Shown here piece by piece: positions 1 through 21,352 of a stretch of DNA of 64,000 nucleotides (positions are counted from its first letter, which is position 1; each line of letters opens with the position of its first letter). A program made the position numbers and the translations under genes. Origin of the DNA: Brachionus plicatilis. Taxonomy: Eukaryota; Rotifera; Eurotatoria; Ploima; Brachionidae. The notes under the pieces were generated by a model. The model ran no database searches and was not told the origin of the DNA. It was given only the letters and a program-made list of their open reading frames with translations. The stretch lies in the NCBI GenBank assembly GCA_010279815.1, contig QEOQ01000534.1:124001-188000 (forward strand), read 5' to 3'.

Positions 1-11
1 TTTGAATACAA

Positions 12-3000
12 CTATTTTTTGATTAAAGGCAATAAGAGTTTTTGAGATTTTTCCTTAAATTCCGAGTCAATTTTTTCGATATTTTTTTTGGCTATTAGAT
101 AAGAATAATTTCTTATCTCTTCAATTTGATCATACGTTAACAAGCATTTTTCGTTTGCTATTACACGGTCTTTGGACGGATTTCCACCTGATTTATACTT
201 AACTCTATTTCTCTTTCCAAAATTTTCACTCGACGAATTTCGATTCAATTCATTAATTTCCATCTTTTTATTACTAACACTCTGCTTCAAAACATAATTA
301 ATGTGATGACTTAACGCATCATATCTTTGTTTAGAAATTTTTTCCGCAAGTGAATTGTACCTGATTGAAAATTCCACCTTTTTCTCCATTTCACTTATGG
401 TCTCAATTTTCGAACACCAAGGCACACTATATTTCAGCTTTAATCAATTTAAGAAAAAAAAATTAAATTTTTCTTGAAAATAAAAATTACCCTAAATTCG
501 TCATCTTTTTTCTTAATTAAATCATTTTTATCCAAATTGGAAGCAGTTTTAATGAGACCTCGAGTAACTGCTGACCTTTGTCCCAGCACATGAATATTCA
601 ACTCTTTGTATAAACTCATATCTCGGTCGATAGTGAAGCTGGATAGAAATTTTAGACTCAGATCTAAAAAAGTTCTGTTCACATCGGATTCATTAAATCT
701 GAGCCATGTACCAACTATTTCGTAGCCAATAGAGAGCAAAAAATTGACCACTTTATTTCCAATCGAGTATTTGGTGCACAAATCAGATGGTACTATCTCA
801 ATTTTATCATTTGAACCATTCTTCAAATCAAAATTCCACTCATGGTAGTCCTTGTGCATCAAATCAGCCAACTTTCTGAATTTTATTTTGTCATTCAAAT
901 ACTCGAAATAGTTCAGAGCGTAGTAAATGCTATAATCAGTCGAGTTGAGGACTACATCAGGTGAAAATTTAGTCAGGGCAATTACATCAATCAAACATTT
1001 GAGTAAATTTTTGTCATCAATGGGCAACAGCGCCTCCAAATTGTACACCAACAATTGGGCCTTTTCATCGCTGACCCTAAAGCACATGTCAACCAAAGAG
1101 CTCATCACATGGGTCAGCCTTAAATTCAGGTCCAAATACCTGCTATCGGGATACAGCAGCACTTTTTTGTCCTTTTCATCTCTAATCTTATAAACCCCGG
1201 CTTTTTGGATGCCGAAACCGAGGCATTTAAGCAAATTTAGAGAGCTAAAACTCGCATCCAGAGTCTCATCGAGGGGCTCGGGTCCCATCTTGTTCGATTT
1301 AATAAAATAAATCGAACGGGCTATTTGGTCACTTAGACCAATAAATATTTTTTCATATTTTACATTTTTGCTCAATTCTTTTTCTTCCGAGTCCCTGATG
1401 AAGTCATTTAGCAAAAATTTTACCAAAATTTGTAAATAGACCAGCGTTTTTTCTAGGCTAGACACAAACTTAGGTGACAATATTGTAATTTCCGAGTTTT
1501 TATTGACACTGTTGGTCCCAGATTCAGTCTGATACTTGGCCATAGTCCTGTCTACATTTAATTGTAGCATTGATTTAATTATTTCTTTGAGAGACAATTG
1601 AACTGGTCGAACAGACACCAAGACAAATGAGTTATTCAGATAGATTGGGTCCAAGTTGGAATTAAGTTGGCAAAATTGGACCATTGATGTGCAATAAGCG
1701 TGGTCAATAGATGGGATAATTTTTAAATTTTCCAAAAAAGTCTTATAGAATAAAGTCATCAGGCTGTCTTCTAAGGGCGCTAGAACAAATAGAACACTTT
1801 TGCACCCACGGGACAAAATTTTTTTTGCTAAATCAAATCTAGGCTTATGATTGAGGGCTGAGTAACAATTTAAAATTAACAAGTTACACCGGTGCATGTC
1901 AATAAGATCCAAATCTTGACTTGAAAATTTACAATACTTGTCAAATTCATAAAAAGAGCTTGGACACTCGACCGATTGGGAGCAAATTATCCATGAATCT
2001 GATTCATTGGTGCTGAATGTTGACAAAAAAATCAAACAATTTGTTTCTAGTTGATAGATTAGTTCTTTTTTGGTAAATTTAGAGCCAAACATGGGCTCTG
2101 TCTTTAAAATGCCTGCTACTTGAACAAGTTGATCAAGGCCTCTTTTAAGAAAGCGGTCTATTTGAAGCCTGGTATTGGCCAGCTTTTTGGGCACATCAGG
2201 GCATCCCATCACACAACATCTACTCGGCTTAAAAACTTGTTTGTAATCAATCACTTCCAAATGGGATCTTTTGGCGTTTGTTCCACTAGCTGTCTCCGTA
2301 ATAAGCACACTCACTGATCTATCGAGTCTATTTTTTATTTTTTGCACATGATCATTTTTGATGCGAACAAATTGACCATTTTTATCTTCATTAAGTAGAT
2401 TGACTGCAGCTCTGGGATGCGAAGTGTACCTGGGCACTATCTGAGATTTGTGAACTTTTGCAAGACCATTTTCTAGCGGGCTAAACCGTCTCGGAGTCTC
2501 AATCACTTCTTTTTTTTCCACCTCAATTGCATCACTCTCTTGCTGCTCTTTTTCCTCGCTGTTCAACAAAATTGCCGCATACTTCATAAAAGAATCCAAT
2601 ACCACCAAATACTTTATCTTGTCCACTTCGTTCTTGTTCATTAGATTAAAGCAATAGACAATTAATTTGCTATACTTGGCATCACAGAGTAGACTAAAGC
2701 ATTTTTTTCTATCACCTAACCACTTAAGAATGGGAGTTGTGAAAAATTTTGAAAAAATTTCGCTATACAAATTTAAATTTGTGGTATCATCCTCTTGGCA
2801 ATCAGCTGTCTGGTGCTCAATATTAAGCTCAAATTTTTCCAAACTTTCCACTAACTTTTCGCTTATTGTCACACTAAACAAATCAATTGACTCAAAATTA
2901 AATTTGTACAAAACATTTGACTCGGTCAGATAGAAAAAATATTTTTTTTCCTTATTTCGGTTTTTGATGCGCAGCTGACCAAGATGGTCCGAGTCGCCGG

Positions 3001-6000
3001 TCACACTCCGGTACTCGAACTCCTGAATTCGGCTCTTGGCTCTGTGGTTCTGAATTTCTTCCATTTTTCCAAGGACATAGTCAATTTTGGGCCCGCACAG
3101 ACCCCTCTCTGGCTCGTCACTCACCCTGTCCAGTTCCAAGCTTGTCTTTATCTTCGAGTGAAAAACCAGCGGTTGAGTCTGTTCGCCATCAATTAAAAAA
3201 ATAAATAAAATTTTAGTTTCGAACAAAAATTTGTATCTAATTAGAAAATTTCCATTTAATTTAACTAGTTTAAGAAAATTGTCAAAATTTAAAGATTCAA
3301 AGTTTAACTCATTGCTGACATCGATTAGTTTTAAATCGATTAGATCGTTTAAATTAGAGTCTAGGACAAAGTGTTCGAGTTCCATGTAAATCAGACACTC
3401 TTCTAGTTTGTTGAGCTTGTAGCAGATGTAAATCAAACACTCGGAGCATATGGTGAGCATTTGTCTGAGCCGATTCGAGTCCTTGTCCTGTTTGAGGTAT
3501 TCCAAATTGGCTGAGTTGAACACAAAAGAGGATCTATTGGTCTCGTGTAGTCTCCACTTCAAATTATGCTTTATTAATTCCTCTAACATTTTTACCATCT
3601 GTCGGTACAAATTTTCCATATCCTGCTGAACCGGATCGTGTTCAGACTGGGCGTCTGCGCTTTTTGCCAAAAAATCAACACCGTAATAGTCCGTGAGCAG
3701 TTGACACTTGCACAAATAAACAGAGGACTCTAGTTTGTAGTCAGGACTTGCGTCCGAGTAAAATAAATTGTCTACTGGGCTCATTTTTGGCTTGTCATGT
3801 GTTTCCAGGAGACTTATAACTTGGCTGAAGTAGTAGGCGGCCGAGAGATACTGGCCATTTTGGTACAAACTCTTGGCCAAGGCAAAACCTGCTTGGGCCT
3901 TTACGCCAGGATCAATAATTGACTTGGACAACAGATAGGCGCTCTTTGCCAAATTGACTCTGGTTAATTTAACTTCGAGCAAAGTGTCTACTTCAAATTT
4001 GTCAAATGGGTCCTTGGAACCCAGTGGTGGCTCGAAAATGAAATTTTTCATTTCTCTATAAGTGTTTAGCATTTGACTTGCTGCGTCTACTGCGTCCAGT
4101 AAGCATTCAAGTTTAAGCGAGTTGAGGACATATAGATCTGGTTGCGGTTTGGACAGCTCGCGGTCAACCAGACACAGGCTTTTTCTGGTGGCAAGTCGTG
4201 ACAGGCGAAATTCTCTGAGGCCGGCAAGGCAAATGCCCAAGTGGGAATAGCATTTTATTTTAAAATAGCGTAGACTATTTGCTTGTTTTTGATCAAATTC
4301 ATTCATGTTAGCTTTATCTATAATGTTCTCGATGAAATGGAGAATTTTATCCAAAAGGGACTTCATGAGAATAAATTCGGCGAAAATATGGTACAATTTG
4401 CACAGTTCTATTGAGGCATCAATTTTGATTTGGATAAAATCAAATGAATTTGCGACCAGAGCTGATTTTGATTGAAAAAAATTAAAATTTTTGTCTATTA
4501 AATTAATTATTTGGTCAAGATAAAAGCAGCAGATTCTCAGCTTGCCTAGTTTATAGTGGGCTATGAACAAGTTTTGCCGAATGGCCACTCTAAGCTCTAG
4601 GTTGATCATATCGGCCGAATTAAATGAACTCGAGGATTGGGTAAATGTCTTTGAGTCTATTATGGCCTCGATGTCAATTAATTTGTGGTAATAGTAAATT
4701 ACTTTGTGCAGATCGGACATTTCCAAATAACATGAGCTCAGGGACACAAGACTTTTGATTTTTAGCCTCAAGTCATCGTTTAGACTTGATAGATGACAGC
4801 ACTCTTCATAAGTTATGATCGCTTTGTCAAAATTTCGCTGGTTTTTGAAAAATTTGCCAAGCACAAGCAAAAGCTCACTTTTTACATTAAAATTATCTGG
4901 TTCAGCTTTTTGGACAAATTTTAAAATTCGTATTGCTACTTCGTTGTTGGAGCTTTTTCTCAAAAGGGTGTCACATAATTCGATAAGTTTTAGATAGCGT
5001 TCAATTGTATCTTTAAAGTAAAAAATTCCAAATAAAACTATTAAATAAAGCTGGCATCTTGAAGTTGGTGATCAATTCAAGATATCATTTCAATTCAAAG
5101 ATTTTATCTATAGGTATTAAAATTAATTTTTAAATAGCATCTATAAGCTGATGATCAAATCAAAAAGTTAATCTTTAAATATTAAAATAAATCTTTTATT
5201 TTATTTTAAAAATTTTAATGTAACATGATTAACATGTTATGTAGATTTAAAAAATAAAAAAATAATTGAAAAAATATTTTCTCAATCCATTGGTAAAAAC
5301 TATTATTTGAATTTTTTTTTTTAAATTTAATTTTGAATGCTAGATACAAATACTTTTGAAATAAAAAATTCAAAAATAAATTCGTTAATATATTTAAACA
5401 TAAAAATCGATTTAAACAATTGATTAAGAAAATGTTTATTCAATTTTTTTTTATTTTTTAAATCTTCATAATATGTTAATCATGTTACATTAAAATTATT
5501 TGTATTAAATCAAAGATTTATTTTAATATCTAAAGAAAAACGTTTTGAATTGAAATTATATTTTTAATTGATCATCATATTTCAAAAGAAATTTTGTCTA
5601 GCATTCAAAATTCAAAATTAAATTTAAAAATGAATTCTAAATCTTAAATTCCAAATAAGTAATAAAATAAAAAGATCGATCTTTCATACAAATATTTTTG
5701 ATAAATTTTCTTATTCTAGTTTTCAAATTTACATTAAATTTAAAAAATTTTACATTAAAATTATCTAAATAAATTTTAAAATTAATTTTAAAATCCAAAG
5801 ATAAACTCTTTGAATTGAAATGATATTTTGAATTGATCTTCAATTTCAAGACGCCATAAAGGTATATACTTTTGTTATTACTAACTTAACTTTATCTGTA
5901 CTAATTTTGGCTGTTATAGTGGGGCGTCTACTATTACTTATATCTATATAAAATAAATTTTAGCATTTTAATATACTTTTTATTTATAAGTCTTTTTCAA

Positions 6001-7664
6001 TGTAAAAAAAACTTATTTTTTAATTTGAAAAAAAATTTCCAGTCTGAAAAATTTTTAACATCTCAAAAGATTCCTTTACTCAAAACAGATATCAAAACTC
6101 CAAAAAAAAAATTTTAAAGTGAAAAGAATTTTTTTAAATAGAAAAATTTGTTTATTTAAAAAAGTCGTTTTAAATGCATGTAGCATTTTTATAAGGTAAA
6201 TTAATTAATTAAGTACATTAATTTATAAAATTTTTCTTTTTACAGCTTTTTCTATCTGTAATCTTAAATCTTAAATCTCAATTTAATGGTGTCAAAATTC
6301 ACAATGTCAAAAAAATATATTTTTAATTTTGTTGGCAAAAGTTATCGTAAATAAGGAACAATTTACTTAAGTTTAAGTAAAATCAACGTGGCGTAGCAAT
6401 ACGTTTATAAGCTAGTGTTTCATAAGTTAGAAATTAAGTTGTTTAAGATCTTAAAGCTTTGGAATCTGTTTAAACCATTAAAAATTCTTTCTTTTGAAGA
6501 TTTAAAATAATTACTGCTTTTAAAAAACACTAATTTTATTTAATGTAAATAAATTTTAAAAAGCATTTTTTTAATATTGTAGAAGATTATCTTTTAGAAA
6601 AAAACTAAAACTTGACTCAAAACTTAGAAAAAGATTATTATTATTATTTGAATTTAGAAAATACTTTAATAAAATTATGTCTTCTTTTTTTATCATTATC
6701 AAAAAAAATTTTAATTGTATTTAAATTGAACCTTTTTCTAAAATTTAAGATTTTGAAACATTTAGATCACTTAATTCAACATGAAATAGACCCCCTACGA
6801 CACTAATTTTTTAATAAAATTAATTTATATATTTTAAATTTCTTTTATCAAATAAATAAAAACCTGTTTGAAAAGGAAATGTTTAAAGAAAAAATTAATG
6901 TACAATTTCTTAAATTATGAACTCAAACAAAATAATAAAATTGAAAACATGTTTTAAATAATTTTTTTGAAATTATAGAATCATTTTTACTGGAATTAGC
7001 ATTTTCTATTTGATATTTAAGTAAAATTAAGAAAAAATTGACTTCGAACAAAATAAAATTTTACCATTCATATCAATCGATTCTTCTACTTGGGCATCAT
7101 CGTTCTTATTAATAAACTTCACCAAAGTTTTGATCAAATTTTTGACAATGATATTCGTATTTTCCGTTTCATAATCTAATGCTTTTAGAAAAAAATCAAC
7201 AGCCGAATCAAATTTAAAGATCATATCATAGGCTACTCCTTTCAAATAATATCCCTTTTAAAAATTCTAGTTTATTAAAATTTTAATAAAATAAAATCAT
7301 TTTAAACCTGAGCTTTGGATCCATCTAGTTGAATCAAAAATTCAGTTTTGGCGAAAACTTCGTCTATCATGCCTAAATTGAGTGCTGCTCCAGTCAAACA
7401 AGCTATGAGATCATAATCGTTCGATTCTAGTTGCAAAGCTTGGTTATACAGATTGAAAGCTTTTTCATATTCACTTTTCTGGAAAGCTTCATCACCTTTA
7501 ACTTTTAGATCATCAATCTAGATGAATAAAAAGACATTTTTTCATTGTAAAATAAAAAATTTTGGATTTACTAAATTTTTTTCGTTCTTCAGCTGGTCAT
7601 TATAATAGTTTTCTTTGGTTGAATTTGAGTTAGTTTCACTAGAGTAAATGTTGTTGATATCCAT
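12..7664 (-). CDS. Large tetratricopeptide-repeat protein with CHAT-like C-terminal half (TTC28-like)
   Basis: Five exons read on the minus strand: 7572-7664, 7308-7517, 7065-7254, 491-5010 and 12-437. All junctions are GT-AG and the frame closes, giving about 1812 residues with a stop at 12-14. The N-terminus (about residues 35-165) and the start of the giant fourth exon hold TPR-like helical repeats (for example GDEAFQKSEYEKAFNLYNQA and KAIITYEECCHL). Around residues 1150-1340 lies a segment with LLILNCYSA, then a hydrophobic strand after RGCKSVLFVLAPLED, resembling the end of a CHAT domain. TPRs followed by CHAT is the arrangement of metazoan TTC28. TPRs act as protein-docking scaffolds; no catalytic Cys-His pair could be assigned, so enzymatic activity is not claimed. 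The tail is lysine-rich and hydrophilic. Intron 3 (5011-7064) is expanded to 2 kb by a transposon. Family identity is likely but divergent; the gene model itself is well supported. Confidence 0.75.
5053..5855. mobile_element. Inverted-repeat (MITE-like) element, GGCATCTTGAAG family, in intron 3 of the TPR gene
   Basis: The left end GGCATCTTGAAG is mirrored at the right end (TTTCAAGACGCC), with similarity running about 60 bp inward through GATCAATTCAA and ATCATTTCAATTCAAAG. The element is flanked by ATAAAGCT (5045-5052) and ATAAAGGT (5856-5863), an 8-bp target duplication with one mismatch. A second inverted repeat (AACATGATTAACATGTTA near 5222 and its mirror near 5475) is nested inside. There is no transposase ORF, so it is non-autonomous. 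An 8-bp duplication fits hAT or P-like superfamilies; which one is not decided. Confidence 0.7.
5864..7064. other. Rest of intron 3 of the TPR gene
   Basis: AT-rich intron sequence with homopolymer runs. I see no coding exon, hairpin or repeat that I can support here. Confidence 0.6.
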
Positions 7665-8781
7665 TCAAAAAATTAATTGACCAAAGGCTTAAGTACAATT
7701 TTATAAAGGTTGTTTTACATAGCAAAATATTTAATTTACAAAAGATTTTCTCTTTGAATTCAAGTCTTGTTTAAAAACAATCTCCTTTAGAAATTATGTA
7801 ATCGAATTTCTATGGTAACACTGTTATAAATAATGCCATAAAAAATAATTCCATATAGATTAATTTCTAAATTTCAAGTAAATCAAAATGCCTAATGAAA
7901 AAACATTAATTAAAATAAGGAATATAATTATTATCAATATTAAATTCATGCAAAAAAAAAACAAAAATACTAATGTAAGGGATAATTATATTTATTGATA
8001 TTAAATATATTAAAATAAAAGCAAAATTGTTTAAATTAAAGCCATCATAAAACGAGAAATACAAAATTTATATTTTTTTTACAAAATTCATTCTTATTCA
8101 TTAACGATAAGTTATCTTTTTTAATATTTTGAGCCAACAGGTCTACTGCGTTTTCTTTTTACTGCTGACCGACTCACTGAGTCTAATTTCGCATTTTACA
8201 CACTGATACCAAATAATGTCCTGAGTAAGAATCTTTTTAGCAAGAATAACCTTCTTAGGCTGGCAAGATGATCTTGGGTTAGATCTAATGCTCGAAAACT
8301 ACAACTGACAGTCAGATTATGCTTTTTCCTCTAGTTTTTTTTTTTTTTAAAACTGGAAATAGCCTCTGTTTTTAAAGACTCAAACAACTAATTAATTTAT
8401 TTCGTAATTTTTTGTTTTTTTTTTTCAATAACATTTATCTCATTTTATTCAATTTGTTTCGAATACATTAAAAATGAGAATTTTTTTATTATATTTGACA
8501 CTTTTTATCAAATTTGTGATTGTTGATTAAAAATAACCCTATTTTAAATATTTTTGTTATCTTAATAATAATTTTTGTTTTTTAAATATACATTAAAAAA
8601 ATTATAAACAAATATAAAAAAAATTTAAATACGATCTTTGATTCACGTGATCCAATATTTATCAATAAAGCAAAAGAGTCAAAATTTTCATTCGAAATCT
8701 AATTTGTGATTTAAAAAAAAATAAAAGTAAAAATCGGTTTTTGTTTGTAAAGAACATATATAGGCAAAAATATCTATATTC
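7665..8781. other. Intergenic sequence upstream of the TPR gene
   Basis: AT-rich sequence 5' of the TPR gene start codon (minus strand). The promoter must lie here, but no core promoter motif stands out from the background. Confidence 0.5.
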
Positions 8782-8934
8782 CAGACTTTTCAAGGCCGAA
8801 CTTGGACTTAAATTTTAAAGTTTAAAAAATATAAAAAGACCGGCAAGATGAATTTTAAAGTCAAAGCCACTAAAATTAATGTCCAAGTCCGGACTTGTAC
8901 TTGACTTGAGACTTGTGACTTTTAAACAACTCTG
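8782..8934. mobile_element. Short hAT-like MITE, CAGAGTTGTTTAAAAGTC family
   Basis: Starts CAGACTTTTCAAGG and ends TTTTAAACAACTCTG. The flanking octamers ctatattc (8774-8781) and ttatattc (8935-8942) match at 7 of 8 positions. The internal AAGTC-rich sequence (CCAAGTCCGGACTTG) is shared with copies near 25.9, 31.2, 32.8, 36.1 and 39.9 kb. At 153 bp it is among the shortest copies. Confidence 0.7.
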
Positions 8935-9526
8935 TTATATTCAACTATTTAAAATATTGACTTTCAAAAATACCTAAAGAATCTTAATTTTGAATTTCTA
9001 AAAGTATTATGTGACTTATATTTTTTATCAATTTTGCTGCAAATTGTAACAATCGATAGATTATTTTTTTCTGAATCTTGTTAATATTAAAAAACAATAG
9101 AAGATTCGCAAAGTTATGGACACTCATAGATTTGTTTTAACAAACTTAAATAATTAACTATTAAATTATTAGCTTTCAAAAGTAGCAATCTTCTATAAAT
9201 TTGGCTGCAAATTGAACCAAACAATAAATTATAAATTTGTATAAATTACAGATCGAAAAAAGACTAAGGATTCGCAAAGTTAAAGAGACTCATAATTTGT
9301 GTGCTAAAATTTCAAAATATTTAATTTACAAAATAGATACACATATAATGTAAATATTGAATAAAATTATTTAAAAGGAAATAAATTATAGGAAGCCACA
9401 GGCATTTGAATAAATAACTTAAAATATTTTGTTGTACCAAAATTATTACTTATGCTTAAGAAAAAAGATATTTAAATATTAAATTTTAAGAACAAATTAT
9501 TTACCAAGGTTAGTATGGGATTATTA

Positions 9527-10364
9527 TTTCAACACAAATTTAAACTGATCGTCACAAAATTAAATCTTCTCATCACAAATTTTTCAAAAAAAGAAAAAAA
9601 CTTTTTTACACCAAATTTTATCTTCTCAGCACAAATTTTTCAAAAAAAGAAAAAAACTTTTTTACACCAAATTTTATCTTCTCATCACAAATTTTTCAAA
9701 AAAAGAAAAAAACTTTTTTACACCAAATTTTATCTTCTCATCACAAATTTTTCAAAAAAAGAAAAAAACTTTTTTACACCAAATTTTATCTTCTCAGCAC
9801 AAATTTTAAAAAATAGTGAAAAAATTTTGAACACCAAAATTTTTTTTCTAAAAAATCGTTGAACACAAAAAAAAATAATTTAGTTTAAATTAAGGGAAAA
9901 AAAACTTCAACACAAAATTTATTGAATAAATGCTGAAAAATGTTTAATGCTGAAAAATATTTTTTCAAATCTAAAATCAGAAAGCTTATTGATAAATATA
10001 AAGTATGTTTTTAATCATTGTTTTATTCTCTCACGTGCCATTTTTCAGAATTTTTAGCTATACCTTTATAGTCTTAATAGTTTTTTTTGCATTTTATCCT
10101 TGGTAAGGTAAATGATATTTTTTCGATTTCAAAGATTCATTCTTAGACTGAATTTGGACAAAATTTTCAAGTAGAAATTTAAAAATTTTCAAAACTAATT
10201 TTAATAATTTTGAAAAATTTGAAAGCATTTCTTAAGAAATTAAAACAATTGAAACAAAAAAAAAATTTGAGTTGTAAAGCTTTTTTTGTCTTCAATTTTT
10301 GTGATAAAAAATTTGTGATGAGAAGATTTAATTTTGTGACGATCAGTTTAAATTTGTGTTGAAA
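9527..10364. mobile_element. Foldback element with an internal 56-bp minisatellite
   Basis: The arms 9527-9584 and 10305-10364 are near-perfect inverted copies (they include AAACTGATCGTCACAAAATT). Between them lie a tandem repeat (9564-9807) and unremarkable AT-rich sequence. No transposase is visible. Target duplications were not convincingly identified, so the outer boundaries are approximate. Confidence 0.6.
9564..9807. repeat. Minisatellite, 56-bp unit, about four copies
   Basis: The block TTTTTACACCAAATTTTATC - TTCTCATCACAAATTTTTC - AAAAAAAGAAAAAAAC recurs with starts at about 9601, 9657, 9713 and 9769, a 56-bp period. Units are almost identical (a CAT/CAG variation near the middle), so amplification is recent. 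Because 56 is not a multiple of 3, the plus-strand open frame across it is fortuitous. Confidence 0.85.
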
Positions 10365-11241
10365 AGTTTTTTTTTGTGTTGAATAGGTGTACCAATTATA
10401 TTTTAATTAATTTATTCAAATTAATCATTCTAATAAATTAAGGTTTTAATATTTTTCTTGTTATATTAATTCTACATTTGCAATCTGGATTTTTGTTTAC
10501 AAAAATAAATGTCAAAAAAATATTGGTTTTAAAATTTTTTATTTTAAAAATTTATAAAAAAAAATATATATATTTTTTTTCCAAAAGGTATTTCGATACC
10601 GTTCATTCGACATAATATGAATTTTTTTAATCTGATTTATCCACATTTTACTAGCTGAAGCATTTCATATTCAAGCTAAACAAATCAAAAATTTTATTAA
10701 AGAATTTTTTAATTTTTTTTTTTATAATTTAATTATTTTTTAAAGTATTTTTTATATTTTTAAGAGTTTTTTGCTTTTTTTTTTTATTTTTAAGAATTAA
10801 TAGATTTTTAATTTCAAAATATTCAATTTTGCATTATCATATTCCAAAATCGTAATAAATTTTAAGCGTACCAACTTCACACCCCTGCTCACACCATTTG
10901 ACTTGAACACCCTAATTCAAAGCCCTAACAAATATTGTCTTTAGGTACATCTCAATTTTAAATTAAAAAAATACATTAATTATGTACATAATCTAAATGT
11001 CACAAGTTTCATAATCTATCTACAAATAACTACCAAAAAACAAATAAATAAATAATTTAAGATATTTTTTTGTGTTTTAGTGACAAGTTAAATGGTCACT
11101 TTTATAACAGCTCCTTTTTAAATTTTAAATTTTTTTTAACGATTTTTAAGAGTCAATAGCCTTTCATACATTATATACACTATTTTTTACAAAATAGAAT
11201 TAAAAAAATAAAATCTCGATGATTAGAAAACAAAACAATTG
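10365..11241. other. Intergenic and 3' flank of poly(A) polymerase copy A
   Basis: AT-rich sequence between the foldback element and the stop codon of the minus-strand poly(A) polymerase gene. It should contain that gene's 3' UTR. No convincing coding exon. Confidence 0.5.
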
Positions 11242-19146
<7,905 letters not shown>

Positions 19147-19890
19147 CGTTAGCTAGAAATTAATCACACTAAATAATTCAAGTAGACTTTGCAGCTGTTT
19201 TGTAATTAGTGCTTCATGCTTCTCTATTCAATTAATCTTTATTTATCACCCGCTTAATTATTTTTTTTTATTATAAAATTTATATGTTTATTTATATATA
19301 TATATATACACTTTTTGTTTAGAAAAAAAATTTAAAATGCATTGCTTTGCAATTTTTAATCATGAATATTATAACAACTCATTTGTGGTTGAAAATATTA
19401 GCATTTATAGACAACTAGTTTGTCTTTTTTTTTTATTTGAAAAATTTTTTTTTTCATTCATTAGGGCAAATTTTGTCATTATAAAAATAAATCTCAAAAA
19501 TTGTTTCCAAAAAAAATCATTTTTAAACTCTTAAATTAGTTATTAATAATTTTCAAAATTTAATTCTACATAAAAAACTCGTTTTAAGATTTTATTTTGA
19601 GTCGATTTGAAAAAAGAAGAAAAAAAGAGAAAATTAAATTTTCATTAAATTAGCATTTATTATATCAAAAATGATTTGTTTATTATAAGAGATTCATTGA
19701 CACGGTAATAAAAAAAATTTTTTTTAATTTTACGTGGCATTAATAATCAAATTTTTTATTAATAATGAAATTAATGAATAATTGATTTTCGACCTAAAAA
19801 TCTTGAAATTTTTTATTCATAATAGTTCATTAATAATTTTCAAAAGGATTGTAAATGAATTGAAACTTCATTGAAATTTTTAAAGGACGG
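19147..19890. other. Intergenic stretch upstream of poly(A) polymerase A
   Basis: Contains a short AT microsatellite near 19291-19310 and AT-rich sequence. The promoter of the minus-strand polymerase gene should be at the left edge; no clear motif seen. Confidence 0.5.
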
Positions 19891-19892
19891 GT

Positions 19893-21352
19893 ATTAATTG
19901 AGCAGTAAATAATATTAAACGGATATTAAATTATATGAGCAGAAAATGAATAATTAATAGGACCCAAAAAATAGTTATAACGGTGAGAATAAAAAATAAA
20001 AGCGGTAGTAAAAATAAATTTCATTGAACAGAAAAATTAATTTTTATTTAAAGAAAAAGTTTTTAAATCAAGTAACATTTAAAAAAAAAAGAAGTGTAAG
20101 ATGTATTAGTATTAATTTTTGCGAGGTATACCACGTCCTCTTTTAGCTTTAAGAATTAAATCACTTACCTGATTTTCACCTATTTTAGGCTTTTTATTAC
20201 TGATTTCATCAGTATTTTCAGTAACTTCAGTCTGTTTTCGTTTGCGAGTAGGCTTAGCGGTTGGTTTACTCGTTGCTGGAGTACTTGTTGTTGCTTGTGA
20301 CATTCTAATATCTTTAGGCTGATAAACCAATGCCTTTTTTGCTAACGGCGGACGCCCTTTTGGTTTTTTACCATCAATCAACACTCGTTTGGCGGCAATT
20401 GGTATTGTAACTAAGTGTTTCATTGCTGCAATTGCAATTATATGTTTGCACATGTTTCTTTTTTAAAAATGCTGGACAATTGCATTGACTTTTCTTCCAA
20501 TTATCAGAGTTTAAAGTCATTTTCCACATGGAAAACAGAATTGAATGATAATGATCAAATGATTCGAGATTCGATTGTAGATTTGAATTGGATTCATTGT
20601 ATTTTTTATCATTTGATTCGTTACTTGATGTTGAGAAGGGCCTGATTTAAAGTAGCAACTTGTAGAGCCATTTTTAGCTGATGTTATGACAGATGTTATC
20701 AAATCTTGTAGCTTTAAGATTATCAGCATTGAATAAAAGCATAAGTTTTGCATCGCATTGTGGACCACGACGTTTTACTAAATTGCAGCGATATATAATT
20801 TTGTCCCCATCATTTGTGCTAAAGGTATCTTCTTTTGACCATTTTGTTTCATTTTTTAACCGCAAATCTGCAGCATCATTGTCATCAAACATATCCACAT
20901 AAATCCATTTTCGATTAATCCCTCTTCGTTTTTTGAGTATGTTTCTTTCTTCCACTTCTTCAGAATCAGACTCTTGCGATTCACATAATTCAAGTGAGGC
21001 GTACTCGTATCACTCATCTTATTTAACGAAATATATTTTTGTAAAATTTATTATTTGAATTTATTTACAACAGAAAAAGAAAGACATTTATATAGATAGG
21101 ACCGAAAATAATTGGACTATTATTAACTAATAATTCAATTTACTGATCAAGATTCATTTAATTGGGTTTAATAATTCAATTAACTGATCAAAATACATTT
21201 TCTTGGGTTCAATTAAGTATAGTTTCTGTTCATTTCATTCTTTTAGCGGATAACTTAAGGTTATTATCACTTTTATTTTTTAATCCTGCACATTAATTAA
21301 TTTTACTGCTTTTTAAAATTTTTTTTTGGGGTAAAATAATTTTATTTACTGC
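19893..21352 (-). pseudogene. Internally deleted FLYWCH/SWIM (MULE-type) transposon
   Basis: Minus strand. The upstream part (20674-20990) encodes an acidic leader (ESQESDSEEVEE) followed by a FLYWCH-type zinc-binding segment: W-S-K-E-D-T-F, DGDKIIYRCN, VKRRGPQCDAKLML. The downstream part (20112-20520) encodes CNCPAFLKK then MCKHIIAIA, the Cys-X-Cys...Cys-X-His pattern of a SWIM finger, and a basic tail rich in Lys/Arg/Pro/Thr. SWIM and FLYWCH fingers both occur in animal MULE transposases. The catalytic core that should lie between them is absent, and one extra base after the CNC motif shifts the frame before MCKH. Likely ends ATTGAGCAGTAAATAA (19893) and TTATTTACTGCTCAAAT (to 21352) are inverted copies. 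Non-functional. Confidence 0.65.

Noticed and set aside
9515..9862. Plus-strand ORF of 115 residues with a repeating peptide
   Set aside because: It simply reads through a 56-bp minisatellite inside a foldback element; the peptide repeat is a low-complexity by-product and the frame changes with each unit.
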